64,000 bases of DNA from JACPFN01 sp964406135 (GCA_964406135.1 CAYOQO010000006.1:6674-70673); one strand, 5' to 3'; counted from the first letter of the stretch, positions 26,337-35,492 are shown. Notes: generated by a model not told the origin, from the sequence alone. Program-made: numbers and translations.

Positions 26337-27460
26337 TTTAAGTAATGTTGTGTTAAAACTTCATGAAGCAATGGCTCTTCAACTACAATTTTTGGTATGG
26401 ATGGGTTCAGTTGCGCCAAAAATATTCGCACATTTTTTTTTGCACCAATGCGCCAATCATATGCCGAAATTACATGATCACCATCACGGCCAAGCACCGT
26501 AGCAACATCATGCAAATTCACATTATCAATATCCGTCACATCAACCGTGAAATAATTCATGTTGATGCGTCCAACAATTGGTGCAATTTTTCCATGAATC
26601 AAAACTTTTCCAGTATTTGAAAGATCAGGATTAATCCCTTCAAAATACCCCATACCAAGCACTGCAATTTTTGTTGCACGTGTCGCAGTATAAGTTCGAG
26701 CATAACCAACTGTTGATCCTGCAGCAATTTGCTTAATAGCTATCACTCTTGTTTTAAGTGACAAAATTGGATACAGCAAACTTTGTCGCGCTTCATCAGC
26801 TTCAGGCAAATAGCCATAAAGTCCAGCACCAACACGCACAAAACTATATTGATATTTTACGAGCAATGATCCATGAGAATTTGATGTATGAAACTGCAAG
26901 CCCGGTTGATAAAACAATTTTAAAATTTCTTCTTGAGCATGAACTGACTCTTGATTACACGCTTCAATAAAATGTGAACAAATTCCTTGTAAATTTAAAT
27001 ACGGCATCATTTCAAGCTCATGCATAAACGCTACAAACTCTGAAGGAAAAACTCCCAAGCGAGAAAGCCCTGTATCAATTTTTACATGAACGTTAATTTT
27101 TTTATTATTTTTTTTTGCAATATTGTGCAAATCATGCATCGTTGCAACATCTGCAAGAATCATATCAAGATTATGATCAACAATATCTTGCAAACTCGTG
27201 TTGATAAATCCTAAAACCAAAATAGGTTTTTGCACTCCTGCGCGCCGTAAATCAACACCTTCTTGAGTGTTTGCAACACAAAGTCTTACGATTTTTGAAT
27301 TTTGATCATGCAAACGTCCAATTTCTAACAAACCATGACCATACGCATTTGCTTTAATCACGGGCGCAATGCCCGTGCCCAAAGGCAACCAACATTCATA
27401 CTGATCAACATTGTGAAATAATGCAGTTTTATTAATTTCGATCCATGTTGTATGATTCAT
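26315..27460 (-). CDS. alr: alanine racemase
   Basis: PLP enzyme making D-alanine for peptidoglycan. 381 residues. PLP Lys in 'PVIKANAYGHG' (~37). 'RVGAGLYGYLP' and 'VGYARTYTATRATKIAVLGMGY' hold the second catalytic Tyr region, and 'GRINMNYFTVDVTD' matches the family MDQ-like block. It converges with the 25,740 gene across a shared terminator. With mraY, murB and murJ it supports a peptidoglycan layer. Confidence 0.95.
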   Translation of the reverse strand: MNHTTWIEINKTALFHNVDQYECWLPLGTGIAPVIKANAYGHGLLEIGRLHDQNSKIVRLCVANTQEGVDLRRAGVQKPILVLGFINTSLQDIVDHNLDMILADVATMHDLHNIAKKNNKKINVHVKIDTGLSRLGVFPSEFVAFMHELEMMPYLNLQGICSHFIEACNQESVHAQEEILKLFYQPGLQFHTSNSHGSLLVKYQYSFVRVGAGLYGYLPEADEARQSLLYPILSLKTRVIAIKQIAAGSTVGYARTYTATRATKIAVLGMGYFEGINPDLSNTGKVLIHGKIAPIVGRINMNYFTVDVTDIDNVNLHDVATVLGRDGDHVISAYDWRIGAKKNVRIFLAQLNPSIPKIVVEEPLLHEVLTQHYLNKKASLS

Positions 27461-27613
27461 AATTTTTAATTTTCGATAAAAATTTAGCTATAGAAACAGA
27501 ATATAAAAAATATTTTAATACTCCTAGAAAATTTATGAAAAAAGGATTCTGGAAAAAAAATTATGGTTTGATACCCTAAAATTATTAGGCCTTGATTGAT
27601 GAGATAAAATTTT

Positions 27614-28363
27614 ATGAAAAAAATAGTTCAAAAAAAACAAACTCCAAAATATGCTGATTTTGTGTACGGAGTTCACAGCGCACTCGAACTGCTGACAGCA
27701 AAGCGTCGCAAAATAAGCATGGTTTATACCACAAAACATGAAATTAAATCTTGGCCAAAAATTTCAAAACTTTTACCAGCGCATGTTCAAATTCAATTCG
27801 TAACACGAGAAACTTTAGACAACATTGCACAAACAACACAACATCAAGGCATTGTTATTTTTACAGCGCCATTTCCTTTTGAAAAAAATATTTTTGATAT
27901 AAAAAATAATAATTTTATCGTTGTTTTGGATGGAGTACAAGATGTACGAAATCTTGGCGCAATCATGCGATCTGCATATTGCACTGGTGTTGATGGCATT
28001 GTAATTTGCGGTAAAAATAGTGCACCTTTGACCCCTGCAGCCATTCAAGCATCTGCAGGATTGGCAGAACATTGCAAAATTTTTATTGCACCATCTATGG
28101 GATTTGCATTACAAGAATTAAAATCAAAAGGTTTTGGACTTTACATAGCTACACTTGGAGCTGGTGAAAATGCAGCAACACTCAAATTTGAAAAACCAGC
28201 CGCACTCATCATTGGCAATGAAGAATCGGGAGTCTCAAAAGAAACTTTAAAATCTGGAACTCGCGTACTTTTACCGCAACGGCGCGGTGATATTTCTTAC
28301 AACGCTTCAGTCGCTGCAGGAATTTTAATGTTTTTAATGGGAGTTCAATTTAAAAAAATATAA
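27614..28363 (+). CDS. rlmB: RlmB-like TrmH-family rRNA methyltransferase
   Basis: SPOUT-fold ribose 2'-O-methyltransferase, probably acting on 23S rRNA. 249 residues. N-terminal substrate-binding domain begins 'FVYGVHSALELL', followed by 'HQGIVIF'. Catalytic motifs are 'VVLDGVQDVRNLGAIMRSAY', 'LIIGNEESGVSKETL' and 'LLPQRRGDISYNASVAAGILMF'. The assignment to RlmB rests on overall layout; tRNA-acting relatives are possible. Ten bases before the 28,373 gene. Confidence 0.88.
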   Translation: MKKIVQKKQTPKYADFVYGVHSALELLTAKRRKISMVYTTKHEIKSWPKISKLLPAHVQIQFVTRETLDNIAQTTQHQGIVIFTAPFPFEKNIFDIKNNNFIVVLDGVQDVRNLGAIMRSAYCTGVDGIVICGKNSAPLTPAAIQASAGLAEHCKIFIAPSMGFALQELKSKGFGLYIATLGAGENAATLKFEKPAALIIGNEESGVSKETLKSGTRVLLPQRRGDISYNASVAAGILMFLMGVQFKKI

Positions 28364-28372
28364 GGAAGTTGT

Positions 28373-28981
28373 ATGATTGATCGTAGATTTATAGCTATAT
28401 TCTTAATCAGTTTTTCTATTGTTTTATTTTCAGGATTTTTATGGGTAAAACTTTTTTATCTTGAAAAAGATTTGCAAAATTTACAACAAGATATTGATAA
28501 AGATAGCTTTTCATACAAAGAAATTGAACTTGTCATGCCTGTGCAAGAATTTTTAAAACGTGGCGCAAATTCTGCAAATCTTTCTACGGTTAAACGTGTT
28601 TTTGTTAATCAATGGATCTACTTTAATCAAGATGATTTAATCAAATTAGTAATGTATGCACAAGGCTCAATGTCATTTGATGAAATGAAAAAAGCATTTG
28701 AATCTGCAATTCAATCTGAAAATACAAAAAATGGCGCTGCAACATTTATTCAAAATTGCTTAACCAGTATTGCAAATGATCCAAAATTGATTACGTATGT
28801 TAATGATTCGCTCAAACAAGGGCTAAGTCCACAGCTTCATAAACTGCGCGGGAATATGATTGAAGCTGAACATAACAGCAGAGAGTATAAAAAATTAAAA
28901 CTAGAATATCGCAAAGCACTGTATACTTGGATTGATCAACAACATGGCAAACTTTTAGATGAATTAGTTTTGCAATTGTAA
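28373..28981 (+). CDS. bitopic membrane protein of unknown function
   Basis: 202 residues. One N-terminal membrane helix (IAIFLISFSIVLFSGFLWV), then a short coiled coil (LEKDLQNLQQDIDKD) and a helical domain facing the periplasm, judged by the single uncleaved anchor. Not recognised. It follows rlmB by ten bases with AAGGAAG and overlaps convergent pth by 18 bp. Confidence 0.72.
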   Translation: MIDRRFIAIFLISFSIVLFSGFLWVKLFYLEKDLQNLQQDIDKDSFSYKEIELVMPVQEFLKRGANSANLSTVKRVFVNQWIYFNQDDLIKLVMYAQGSMSFDEMKKAFESAIQSENTKNGAATFIQNCLTSIANDPKLITYVNDSLKQGLSPQLHKLRGNMIEAEHNSREYKKLKLEYRKALYTWIDQQHGKLLDELVLQL

Positions 28982-29509
28982 TATTTTTTGTAGCAATGCA
29001 ACTGATTTTTCAATCAATTCATAAACTTGATTTTGAGTTTCTTGAAATGGAGCTGTTACAAAATTTCCAACATCAGCTGGATTATCTGGTCGTCCAACGC
29101 CACAGCGCAAACGATAAAAATTTTGACCACCATGCTCAATAAGTGACCGCAAACCATTATGTCCCCGAGCGCTACCACCATCTTTTATGTTGATTTTTCC
29201 AAACGGATAATCAATTTCATCGTGAACTACCAAAATATTTTCAATTTTAATACCGCGCTTTTGCAGATGATGCAAAATTTCACCAGAATTATTCATGAAT
29301 GTTTGAGGTTTGATTAAAAGAATTTCTTGATCTTGTACTCGCACTGATGCAATCATCATGTTTTGTTTTTCAAGCCATGATCCTTGCCATACATCACACA
29401 AGCGATCAAGAATTAAAAAACCGATATTGTGTGGCGTAAAAGCATATTGGGGCCCTGGATTTCCAAGACCCACAATCGCTTTAATTTCTTTATTTAAAGT
29501 TTCTGTCAT
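28964..29509 (-). CDS. pth: peptidyl-tRNA hydrolase
   Basis: Recycles tRNA from peptidyl-tRNAs that drop off the ribosome. 181 residues. 'IVGLGNPGPQYAFTPHNIGFLILD' contains the catalytic His and Asn. 'KPQTFMNNSGE' and 'LVVHDEIDYPFGKINIKDGGSARGHNGLRSL' are the remaining family blocks, with the catalytic Asp in HDE. ATG overlaps the stop of the Skp-like gene by one base (TAATG). Confidence 0.97.
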   Translation of the reverse strand: MTETLNKEIKAIVGLGNPGPQYAFTPHNIGFLILDRLCDVWQGSWLEKQNMMIASVRVQDQEILLIKPQTFMNNSGEILHHLQKRGIKIENILVVHDEIDYPFGKINIKDGGSARGHNGLRSLIEHGGQNFYRLRCGVGRPDNPADVGNFVTAPFQETQNQVYELIEKSVALLQKILQLQN

Positions 29510-30117
29510 TATTCAGATTTTTTTGATGCTGCTTCTTTTTCAAGGGCTTGTTTTTTTGCTAAATTTGCAGCTTTTGTTTTTTCATCAAGTTTTTTAATGA
29601 CATCAGATGTTTTTGAAACAGCTTTTTTATTGACATAAACAGCTTGTTCTTCCATTAACACAATGTCCCAATTATTTTGCTGTGCTAATTCTTTGATAGT
29701 TTCTTTGATTGAGCTTTCGAATTTGCCCATCTCTTTTTGATACATTTCGCCTAATTTTGCTTCAACTTTTTGACCTTCAGCTTGAAGCTTTTGAATTTTT
29801 AAACCTAGCTCTCGTTTTGCAAATTCCAATTCACTTTTATCAATTTTTCCACTTTTTTCTTTATCTGCAATCTCTTGATCTTCTTTTTGCAATTTTTCAC
29901 CTTCTTTTTGCAATGGTGCTGCAAGTTTTTCTTGTGCAGATTTTAATTTATCTTGAACTGATTTTCCAGTTTCAGAGTTGGTCATAACTTCTTGACCACT
30001 AACCGTCACAATTACAACTGATTTTGATCCTGATGGCGCTGCGGATGATGCTTGCATAAAACCAGTTGCCGAAAAGATTGTACAAAAAATAATATTTTTT
30101 ATTGAAACTTTGTTCAT
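29509..30117 (-). CDS. Skp/OmpH-family periplasmic chaperone
   Basis: Exported chaperone for outer-membrane barrel proteins. 202 residues. Signal peptide up to about residue 26, then the family beta strand 'SVVIVTVSGQEVMTNSETGKSVQDKL', two long Lys/Glu coiled-coil arms (~60-130), and the returning strand 'NNWDIVLMEEQAVYVN'. The C-terminal extension is Lys/Ala-rich. Barrel clients are plausible in the OMPs at 53,010 and 55,021. One-base overlap with pth. Confidence 0.87.
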   Translation of the reverse strand: MNKVSIKNIIFCTIFSATGFMQASSAAPSGSKSVVIVTVSGQEVMTNSETGKSVQDKLKSAQEKLAAPLQKEGEKLQKEDQEIADKEKSGKIDKSELEFAKRELGLKIQKLQAEGQKVEAKLGEMYQKEMGKFESSIKETIKELAQQNNWDIVLMEEQAVYVNKKAVSKTSDVIKKLDEKTKAANLAKKQALEKEAASKKSE

Positions 30118-30251
30118 TGATGTCCTTTTAAATTGTTTAAAAATGCTCGAAATATATTTTGACTTTTAATGTTCAAACTATATTATTTTTATAAAATTTC
30201 GTCAATTTTTTCAAAGCCTCAAATTTTTTTATTACTTCAAAGGATTTTTTC

Positions 30252-31178
30252 ATGAACAAAAAAACACTTATCGTGTTATTTTTATGCACAAATTTTTTTA
30301 TAATTCCAAGTGGTCAAAACACTGTCATAGTCCACACTCCTTATCAAACAGGCTACTTCGTCCCTGATAGTTCAGGGCAATATTCAAGAGAATATCATCA
30401 ATTTCGCAGAACAAATGCATCATTTCCTCCAATGGTAACTGCCATGATGGAGAAAATTCAAGAATTAGTTTTTTTAGAAAATATTAATGGCCCTTCTGAG
30501 AAAACTCTTCAAGAATTAGATACATTATATACATCTCATACTGAAATTTTTAATGCCGCTCTGCCACCAGACTTTGCAATTCATATTTTAAAAAAATTTA
30601 TTCGTAGTATGCAAGCATGTCATAATGGGAGCCTAGCCCATATTTCTAGAAAAAAACAAGAACATGTTTTATGCTTTTTTCTTAATTATTGCACAAGAAA
30701 AGGTCTTGAAGAAATTGATCCTGAAACTGGCGAAAATGTCGCTCATATATCTGCATCATTTCACTGGTTTGAAAGATACATGAAAAAATTATCAGAAAAA
30801 GCTGACTTTAATATTCAAACAACAGAAAATGATAAATATCCAGGAACAACAATATTTCACTCGGTGGCAGCCAGATTAGTTTCTGAGATAAAAAAGGGTA
30901 ATCGATGTTCACGACCTATCACAGAAAATGCTTTACATTTTTTAAAACAATATCTGAATAAAACAACAATTCATGTTTTAACCAAACAATCTTTAGCTAA
31001 TCGAGAAGATAAATCTTCAGGAAGAACATTTTGGGATATTTTGCCACTAAAATATCACCAAGAACTGGCTCAATCATTTAACAAAGAAACAATAGAGGCT
31101 TTACATGTATGCCTTCAAGATCATCCTAATAAAACATTTGTAGAAAACATCAAAAGAGCTGTTCCATTGAAAAAATAA
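30252..31178 (+). CDS. secreted protein with possible degenerate ankyrin-like repeats
   Basis: 308 residues, not firmly recognised. Signal peptide (KTLIVLFLCTNFFIIPSGQ). The helical body contains stretches such as 'DPETGENVAHISA' and 'YPGTTIFHSVAARLV' that look like eroded ankyrin repeats (G-x-T-x-x-H-x-A). The repeats are not regular enough for a firm call. A hairpin terminator follows at once. Confidence 0.65.
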   Translation: MNKKTLIVLFLCTNFFIIPSGQNTVIVHTPYQTGYFVPDSSGQYSREYHQFRRTNASFPPMVTAMMEKIQELVFLENINGPSEKTLQELDTLYTSHTEIFNAALPPDFAIHILKKFIRSMQACHNGSLAHISRKKQEHVLCFFLNYCTRKGLEEIDPETGENVAHISASFHWFERYMKKLSEKADFNIQTTENDKYPGTTIFHSVAARLVSEIKKGNRCSRPITENALHFLKQYLNKTTIHVLTKQSLANREDKSSGRTFWDILPLKYHQELAQSFNKETIEALHVCLQDHPNKTFVENIKRAVPLKK

Positions 31179-31232
31179 GTTATAAAAAATTTGAATTCAG
31201 ACCCCTAACCCTTCATCAAAATTTTTTATAAC
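31179..31232 (+). terminator. terminator-like hairpin after 30252 gene
   Basis: GTTATAAAAAATTT-GA...TC-AAAATTTTTTATAAC, beginning one base after the stop codon. Confidence 0.6.
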
Positions 31233-31255
31233 TTTAAAAAAAAATATTTTTAAAA

Positions 31256-31299
31256 AGCAAGAATCTCTAAAAAAAATCTATTTTTTCGATTCTTGCTTA
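31256..31299 (-). terminator. hairpin overlapping the 31278 gene stop
   Basis: AAGCAAGAATC...GATTCTTGCTT flanks the stop codon of the minus-strand gene. The final codons (KIKQESKK) are partly encoded by it. Confidence 0.6.
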
Positions 31300-32255
31300 A
31301 TTTTTTGATTAAAATGTTTAAATTCAGATAAAGTTTGAGAGCTATAACTGGCTGCTACATCACGCACTAAAGATTTCCAAAGCTTAACGTTCTTGCCTGC
31401 TTCAAATTCAGAATGTAAAACAAACAATACCGACTCTAAAGGATTTACTGACTGAAACACTGCCGAGAGCACATTTAGAAATTTTTGAAGTGTAATACCC
31501 AAACGAATAGTTTCGTATGATATCATTTGACGCTGCAAACAACGATCTAACTCAAAAATGAAAAGGTCTGTTTGATGCTGTACCCAAGATGCAATAAAAA
31601 TTAACCTTAAAACTAAAAAGTTCGATATTTCCATCCAGCGAACTGTACCATCTGGTAAAACGTCATATCGAATACTATAGCCTCCCTGCAAAGCTTCATA
31701 ATATTTTTTAATGTTTGCTTTTGTGTATATTTGTACATTGCAAAATACCGTATGACCAAATAGATCTGAACCATAACTTGCTGTTGCTTGAGAAATTGCA
31801 TCAGTCAATACAATTTTAATATTTCGTTTTGTCGTGTAACGAAATAAAATCATTTTAATAAAACCAATTATTTCAGGATCTGCATCTTGTTCATCAATAA
31901 AAATAGCTTCTTGCATCGATTCACGTTCCGCATCTTTGATTTTATGATAAGAAGCAACTATTTTTTCTTCAGACATCTGTGCATACAGTTCTTCAGGAAG
32001 CATTCCTGATTCTTTATACAAAGCATTAAAAAATTTTTCAAAACCTACGGTTAATTTTTGTTGCCAAAGATTAATTACTGCTTGATAAGCACCACGATTT
32101 TTAAAAACAACTAGCTCATCGCCCCACAAACGAAATGTTGGAAATTTACTGATATGAATTTGACTAAAATTTTGTTCAATAAAACTTTGATAAGAAATTG
32201 CCGCTATGGAAAAATGCAGCAACAATAGACAGGAAAAAATAGATTTATATTTCAC
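31278..32255 (-). CDS. secreted protein of unknown function, GTG start
   Basis: 325 residues. Reading upstream of 32,255 would run into the tmRNA 3' end and is not protein coding. The GTG at 32,255 has AAGGA at normal spacing and yields a clear signal peptide (MKYKSIFSCLLLLHFSIAAIS). The mature part is alpha-helical with conserved-looking aromatic residues and no recognised motif. It lies 89 bp downstream of tmRNA on the same strand. Confidence 0.72.
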   Translation of the reverse strand: MKYKSIFSCLLLLHFSIAAISYQSFIEQNFSQIHISKFPTFRLWGDELVVFKNRGAYQAVINLWQQKLTVGFEKFFNALYKESGMLPEELYAQMSEEKIVASYHKIKDAERESMQEAIFIDEQDADPEIIGFIKMILFRYTTKRNIKIVLTDAISQATASYGSDLFGHTVFCNVQIYTKANIKKYYEALQGGYSIRYDVLPDGTVRWMEISNFLVLRLIFIASWVQHQTDLFIFELDRCLQRQMISYETIRLGITLQKFLNVLSAVFQSVNPLESVLFVLHSEFEAGKNVKLWKSLVRDVAASYSSQTLSEFKHFNQKIKQESKK

Positions 32256-32344
32256 AAACGTCCTTGGAAAAATTGGGGAAAAAATTGATAAAGCCCTACG
32301 AAGTTTTAACGAAGTAGGAAGCTGCCCGTTAGGGAGGCGAAGTA

Positions 32345-32756
32345 TGGTGGAGGCGATGGGAATCGAACCCATGTCCGCAAAAAATCAAATCAAAAGCACT
32401 ACATGTTTAGCTTCCATTTATACAAACTTGCTACTCAGGAAGCAGATATCACAAGCTCGTCTATTTCTTATACTTTTGCGTTATGAAATAAAGAAAGATT
32501 GCACAAAAGGAATATGGTTTTTATTAAGCGACAGACAGTGAAGAATATTCGTCTTCACGGCGTCTGAAGGAAGCTGCTACCATTGCAAACATTGCAAACA
32601 TTGCAAACATTGCAAGCAATGATGCAAAGAAAGTAGCTCCTACAGTTTCTTTATTAGATTCTGCATTTGTTTTTAGTTGATTCGTTTACGAGCACTCAAC
32701 AAACGCTCGACATGCATTCTTGACTATCATTAATACGTCGAAGCCAGTACGCCCCC
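32345..32756 (-). ncRNA. ssrA: transfer-messenger RNA (tmRNA) with 46-codon membrane-type tag
   Basis: Rescues stalled ribosomes by trans-translation. The 5' end GGGGGCG pairs with CGCCTCC before ACCA over 7 bp, including the G3:U70 wobble that identifies alanine tRNAs. The 5' domain has CTGGCTTCGACG; the 3' domain has AGCTAAACATGTAG, GGACATGGGTTCGATTCCCAT and CCA. The mRNA-like part reads from GCA at 32,664 to TAATAA at 32,521-32,526, 46 codons. It starts AESNKETVG, then an uncharged hydrophobic run including LLAMFAMFAMFAMVAA, then FRRREDE and the end SSLSVA. The stop lies in a loop closed by GAATAT/ATATTC as in helix 5. Known tags are usually about 8-35 residues and soluble. The choice of resume codon is inferred from position after pseudoknot 1. 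Confidence 0.92.
32581..32613 (-). repeat. 9-nt tandem repeat inside the tmRNA tag frame
   Basis: Three copies of GCAATGTTT plus a final GCAATG on the minus strand, in frame, encoding Ala-Met-Phe repeats in the hydrophobic core of the tag. Confidence 0.95.
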
Positions 32757-32782
32757 GTATCTATTTTCAAAGATTTATTACC

Positions 32783-32810
32783 AGAATACCATATATCATC
32801 GAACAGTCAA
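32783..32810 (-). promoter_or_regulatory. tmRNA promoter
   Basis: On the minus strand: TTGACT, 16-base spacer, TATTCT. The -10 ends about 26 bases before the mature 5' end, leaving a short leader for RNase P removal. Confidence 0.65.
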
Positions 32811-32879
32811 AAGGGACATAAAAAGTTGCCTGCTTTTTAAAAATCTGTATATTTCAATAATTTGCCCCATTTTTGTTCA

Positions 32880-32907
32880 TTGACTTTATCGAATAAATCG
32901 ATATATT
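32880..32907 (+). promoter_or_regulatory. initiator tRNA promoter
   Basis: TTGACT, 16-base spacer, TATATT, 30 bases before the mature tRNA. Same -35 and spacing as the divergent tmRNA promoter. Confidence 0.65.
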
Positions 32908-32937
32908 GTACTTATCTAGTACATTCATTGAATATAC

Positions 32938-33014
<77 letters not shown>

Positions 33015-33020
33015 AAATAC

Positions 33021-33054
33021 AAAAAATCCTCGAATTTCTTCGAGGATTTTTTTT
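33021..33054 (+). terminator. terminator of tRNA-fMet
   Basis: AAAAAATCCTCGAA-TTTC-TTCGAGGATTTTTTTT. It could also serve convergent murJ. Confidence 0.9.
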
Positions 33055-33070
33055 GCTTAAATCATAATTT

Positions 33071-34645
33071 TTAATCAAAATAGCTTAATTTTATACCAAA
33101 AAAGCGTCGCGAAACATATAAACTACCAAGAAATATCAACGTTAATGGCCCAACCCAAAACCAAAAGCCAAGACTTGAAATAAAAAATTCTTGATTTATC
33201 TGTACAAAATGTAAATTTAACTCAAATTTCAACGAATCTACAGCGCTACGTACAATCACATACAAAAACCAAAACAAAGCAGTACAGCTTAAAAATTGTA
33301 TTGCATAACGCATCAAAAAATTGATCCAATCCTTCAATGGAACACTTAACTTTAATCGTTGATGCAACACCAGCACAAAAATAAAACTTTGCACCATTGC
33401 TGCCACTGAACATGAAAATGCAATGCCTGCAGCTCCATAATCCTGCATTAAAATACGATTTAAAGAATAATTAACAACAATGGAAACAAGCGTGGTGCAC
33501 AATGGAATCATAGTTAATCGAATGGCATAAAAAATACTTAGAAAAATTTTATTAAGTGAAAAAAATAACAGACCTACTAAATATCCTAAGAAAATAGATT
33601 GAGCCAGCGGAACTTTACTCATTGCTTGAGCATCACCTAAAAATAACGTATGAAAAATCTCTTTTGAAAAAAATGTCATTAAAAAAGTTAATGGAATGGT
33701 TGTCCATATAATAAATTTCATAGCTTCAAACAATTGTTCTGCAAGTGACTCTGGTTTTTCAAGATGCAATTTTGAAAAATGAGGCAACAAAACTGTTACC
33801 AATGATGCTGCAATAATTCCAATCGGAATATTAACAAATTGAAAGGTATAACGCAGCAACGTAAGCGATCCGCTTTGAAAATATGAACAAAATCCAGTAT
33901 TGATAAAATGATTAATTTCCATAATTCCAACGCTCAAAAAACAAGGCAAAAATTGTACCAAAATTTTTTTAAATTCTATTTTGGTCTGAGCATTCGCTGA
34001 CGCAAGCCGATAACCATCTTTAAAATAAGTTATCAAATGCATCAAGAAAAAAATTACCGATGTTGCAATCATGCAATAACAAAAACTGGTCACGTTCAAT
34101 TGAAAATACAAACAAACAATAAGCGCTACAACATAGGTTACATTTAAAATTGATGGCGCAAGTGCCGGAATAAAAAAACGATGTTGTGATTGCAATGCTG
34201 ATGCAAAAATTGCACCAGAAGACATAAACAAAATAAAAGAAATCAAAATTCGCAGCAACTGAACACATGATTGAACTTTTTCTGCTCCAAATCCTGGCAC
34301 AATAATATGAATCACTTCCGGCGCAAACCAAAAAATGATGCCACAAAAAATAAGCATAATCGATTCAATTACTAAAAAAGAAAATGTGGTCAAACGATTC
34401 ATTGCCTGATCACCTCCCTTGTGCTGTGATGAAATTAATGCAGGCACAAGCACTGAAGATAAAGATCCTTCAGCAAAAATTTTTCGCATAGTGTTTGGAA
34501 TTCGAAATGCTGTAAAAAAAATATCTGAAGTTTCACCAACACTAAAAAATCGAATTAAAAAAATTTCACGCATGAACGCTATGCAACGACTAATTAAAGC
34601 AAAAAAACCAATTTTTGAACTTTGTTTTAAAATTGATCGTGACAT
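33071..34645 (-). CDS. murJ: lipid II flippase MurJ (MviN)
   Basis: Inner-membrane MOP-superfamily flippase of lipid II for peptidoglycan synthesis. About 524 residues, 13-14 membrane helices. N-terminal 'SRCIAFMREIFLIRFF...TSDIFFTAFRIPNTMRKIFAEGSLSSVLVPAL' is the MurJ signature with functionally important Arg residues. ATG at 34,645 has AAGGGG six bases upstream; a GTG two codons earlier is possible. Transcribed alone, converging with tRNA-fMet. Confidence 0.95.
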   Translation of the reverse strand: MSRSILKQSSKIGFFALISRCIAFMREIFLIRFFSVGETSDIFFTAFRIPNTMRKIFAEGSLSSVLVPALISSQHKGGDQAMNRLTTFSFLVIESIMLIFCGIIFWFAPEVIHIIVPGFGAEKVQSCVQLLRILISFILFMSSGAIFASALQSQHRFFIPALAPSILNVTYVVALIVCLYFQLNVTSFCYCMIATSVIFFLMHLITYFKDGYRLASANAQTKIEFKKILVQFLPCFLSVGIMEINHFINTGFCSYFQSGSLTLLRYTFQFVNIPIGIIAASLVTVLLPHFSKLHLEKPESLAEQLFEAMKFIIWTTIPLTFLMTFFSKEIFHTLFLGDAQAMSKVPLAQSIFLGYLVGLLFFSLNKIFLSIFYAIRLTMIPLCTTLVSIVVNYSLNRILMQDYGAAGIAFSCSVAAMVQSFIFVLVLHQRLKLSVPLKDWINFLMRYAIQFLSCTALFWFLYVIVRSAVDSLKFELNLHFVQINQEFFISSLGFWFWVGPLTLIFLGSLYVSRRFFGIKLSYFD

Positions 34646-34740
34646 GTGCACCCCTTAAAATATCTGTTGTAAGATCAACTTAAGTATAAAAATATTGAAA
34701 AATATTTCCATTATGTTTTATTAAAAATAAAAAAGGAGCC

Positions 34741-35478
34741 ATGTTGTTTTCAATCTTATTTTTTATTACCGCCTTATGTTTGAATTCTGTTACGCACTCT
34801 TCACCTCTTTCCGTAACCAGCGGTGGCACAGGAGCATCAAGTATTACTGCCTACAGCCTAATTTCAGGCGGAATAACTTCTACAGGATCACTACAAACCG
34901 TAAGTCCTGGAACTGCAGGACAAGTTTTGACTTCAGCTGGCGCAAACGCATTACCAACATGGACCAAACCAAATGGCTTGATACTTTTAAAAGTTTTAAC
35001 AGCGTCAAGCAGCGCAAGCCTGACATTTACATCAACTGATTTTTCTACAGCCTTTTCAGTTTTTCTTTTAGTTATTGAAGGATTTGATCCTTCTGCTGTT
35101 AGCGTAGCTTTAACAGCGCAATGGTCAACCAATAATGGATCATCCTATTTAACTTCAGGTTATTCAAGTGGAACAAATACCTTAACTTATAACTCTGCAA
35201 CAGTTACGAATATTAACTTATCAACAGCACTTCAGCTGGGCTCAGCTTCATCAGGTCAACATTCAGGCATGTATTATTTATTTGGCATGAATGGCAGATT
35301 TGCTGCAAGCACTGGCCCTTGTTTGCTCGGTTTTTCATTTCCAGCATTCAACCCAACACCGTATGGCATGAGTATTGGATCAATTTCAGGCAACCCCAAT
35401 GTTAATAATCTAAAATTATTATATCCATCAGGTACCATTGTTACTGGCAGAGCATATCTTTATGGACTTGTTTATTAA
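34741..35478 (+). CDS. secreted tail-fibre-like protein, copy 1 of 3
   Basis: 245 residues. Signal peptide, then a motif seen in phage tail fibres: 'TSGGTGASSITAYSLISGG', then 'GTAGQVLTSAGANALPTW' (~60-75). The C-terminal domain is Ser/Thr/Gly/Asn-rich and probably beta ('STNNGSSYLTSGYSSGTNTLTYNSATVTN', here split by eye). The two following genes share this layout throughout. No Cys pairs or membrane anchor. A surface or secreted adhesin is the simplest guess. AGGAG lies only two bases from the ATG. Confidence 0.8.
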   Translation: MLFSILFFITALCLNSVTHSSPLSVTSGGTGASSITAYSLISGGITSTGSLQTVSPGTAGQVLTSAGANALPTWTKPNGLILLKVLTASSSASLTFTSTDFSTAFSVFLLVIEGFDPSAVSVALTAQWSTNNGSSYLTSGYSSGTNTLTYNSATVTNINLSTALQLGSASSGQHSGMYYLFGMNGRFAASTGPCLLGFSFPAFNPTPYGMSIGSISGNPNVNNLKLLYPSGTIVTGRAYLYGLVY

Positions 35479-35492
35479 ATTACGGAATCAAG

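Noticed and set aside
32256..32372. Upstream extension of the 31278 gene (begins GSIPIAST...)
   Set aside because: These codons are read from the tmRNA 3' acceptor region and spacer; the GTG at 32,255 has a ribosome-binding site and opens a signal peptide.
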